Shown here: piece by piece, positions 13,679-14,662 of the stretch | Layout: each line of letters begins with the position of its first letter | Position numbering within the stretch: the first letter of the stretch is position 1 | From: Alphaproteobacteria bacterium MarineAlpha3_Bin3 | Lineage (GTDB): Bacteria; Pseudomonadota; Alphaproteobacteria; Rhodospirillales; Casp-alpha2 | DNA: 14,662 nucleotides | Assembly: GCA_002938075.1 (NCBI GenBank) | Contig: PTLK01000022.1 | Coordinates: forward strand, 1 to 14,662 | Direction: 5' to 3' | Program-made: the position numbers and the translations under genes | Notes under the pieces: model-generated | What the model was told of the DNA's origin: nothing | What the model saw: only the letters and a program-made list of their open reading frames with translations | The model's database searches: none

Positions 13679-14662
13679 GTGACCCAAAAAAGCAAGACTC
13701 CGCTCCTGGATAAGGTGTGGGAACCCGCGGATATCCGGGATTTTTCCACCAAGCAGTTGAAACAGTTGGCGAAGGAGTTGCGGACCGATACCGTGCGTTC
13801 CGTTTCGATCACCGGCGGCCACCTGGGGGCGTCGTTGGGGGTCGTCGAATTGACCGTCGCCATCCACCACGTTTTCAACACGCCGAAGGACCGTTTGATC
13901 TGGGATGTCGGCCATCAGTGCTATCCCCACAAAATTTTGACCGGCCGGCGCGAGCGCATGAACACGCTGCGCCAGGGCGGCGGGTTGTCCGGTTTCACCA
14001 TGCGCAAGGAAAGCGAATACGACCCCTTCGGCGCCGCCCATGCCTCGACCTCGATCTCGTCGGGGCTCGGCATGGCGGTGGCCCGCGACCTCGGCGGCGG
14101 CGACAACCACGTGATTTGCGTCATCGGCGACGGCGCCATGACCGCCGGCATGGCCTACGAGGCGATGAACAACGCCGGGTCCATGGATTCGAAGCTGATC
14201 GTCATCCTCAACGACAACGACATGTCCATCGCCCCGCCCGTGGGCGCGTTGAGCGCCTATCTGTCGCGGCTGATTTCGTCGAAGCCGTTCCGCTCGGCGC
14301 GTCATTTCGCCAAGGAGGTGGCCAAGAAATTCCCCCGCAATATCGAGAAGGCGGCGGCCAAGGTCGACGAATACACCCGCGGCATGGTCACCGGCGGCAC
14401 TTTGTTCGAGGAACTGGGCTTCTATTACGTCGGCCCGGTGGACGGGCACAACCTGGACCACCTGCTGCCGGTCTTGAAGAACCTCCGCGACGACAAGGAA
14501 TCGGGTCCGGTGTTGCTCCATTGCGTGACCAAGAAAGGCCACGGCTACAAGCCGGCCGAGGAGTCGGCCGACAAGTACCACGGGGTATCCAAGTTCGACG
14601 TCGTCACCGGCAAGCAGGAAAAATCAAAATCCAACGCCCCCAGCTTTACCAGCGTCTTCGCC
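13679..14662 (+). CDS. dxs: 1-deoxy-D-xylulose-5-phosphate synthase, N-terminal half (3' partial)
   Basis: This thiamine-diphosphate enzyme makes DXP from pyruvate and glyceraldehyde 3-phosphate, the first step of the MEP pathway. The window holds 328 codons of about 640 and ends mid-gene. GTG 13679 has a strong GGGGAGGGG site (13662-13670) at eight bases. Visible family motifs are SITGGHLGASLGVVELT (catalytic His region), WDVGHQCYPHKILTGRR, GAAHASTSISSGLGMA, the diphosphate/Mg motif GDGAMTAGMAYEAMNN with its NDNDMSI partner, and YYVGPVDGHN. It follows ispA by 77 bp on the same strand, so the committing enzyme of precursor supply and a prenyl chain elongator are probably co-transcribed. A long reverse-strand open frame inside it is a codon-bias shadow. 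Confidence 0.97.
   Translation, partial: MTQKSKTPLLDKVWEPADIRDFSTKQLKQLAKELRTDTVRSVSITGGHLGASLGVVELTVAIHHVFNTPKDRLIWDVGHQCYPHKILTGRRERMNTLRQGGGLSGFTMRKESEYDPFGAAHASTSISSGLGMAVARDLGGGDNHVICVIGDGAMTAGMAYEAMNNAGSMDSKLIVILNDNDMSIAPPVGALSAYLSRLISSKPFRSARHFAKEVAKKFPRNIEKAAAKVDEYTRGMVTGGTLFEELGFYYVGPVDGHNLDHLLPVLKNLRDDKESGPVLLHCVTKKGHGYKPAEESADKYHGVSKFDVVTGKQEKSKSNAPSFTSVFA

Noticed and set aside
13631..14581. 316-codon reverse-strand open frame inside dxs
   Set aside because: The plus strand encodes unmistakable DXS motifs throughout; the reverse frame is His/Arg/Gly-rich with no family resemblance.

Overview
The window is GC-rich and has the gene content and order of an alphaproteobacterium, most likely a member of the Rhodospirillales. 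The evidence is the right-hand cluster (histone-deacetylase-like gene, xseB, ispA, dxs), the strong G/C third-position codon bias, and the SqrR/BigR-type regulator beside a persulfide dioxygenase. This placement is inferred from gene content, not from a search.

Left end (1-1526). The 3' end of an unrecognised gene is followed by a 174-bp repeat-rich spacer. The spacer holds a 57-bp imperfect palindrome built on a 9-nt CTCTGTG period, then two direct copies of a REP-like 21-mer. Next come an uncharacterised 268-aa protein, a third inverted copy of the same 21-mer, and a response-regulator receiver domain that stops exactly inside that copy.

Sulfur region (1527-4257, all on the minus strand). 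In transcription order there is an ArsR-type regulator of the SqrR/BigR kind, a persulfide dioxygenase fused to a rhodanese domain, and ybiB (trpD2). The first two form a recognisable sulfide/persulfide detoxification unit. The regulator keeps one of the two usual redox cysteines and has alanine at the expected place of the second.

Efflux region (4419-9736). A periplasmic adaptor and an RND permease lie on the minus strand. A TetR regulator is divergent on the plus strand. A perfect 8+1+8 palindrome, overlapping a good -10 box, sits between them and is the obvious operator. No outer-membrane channel gene is present in the window.

Mobile remnant and right side (9737-14662, plus strand). A 267-bp element with 27-bp terminal inverted repeats and no complete transposase lies directly upstream of an exported protein made of a seven-bladed WD40 propeller and a C-terminal class I cytochrome c. 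A histone-deacetylase-like amidohydrolase, xseB, ispA and the first half of dxs follow, in an order suggesting a largely co-transcribed isoprenoid-precursor block.

No rRNA, tRNA, CRISPR array or intact insertion sequence was seen. The items most worth checking are the one-cysteine SqrR-like sensor, the WD40-cytochrome c fusion with a mobile remnant at its 5' end, and the REP-like repeats around the uncharacterised gene and truncated receiver.
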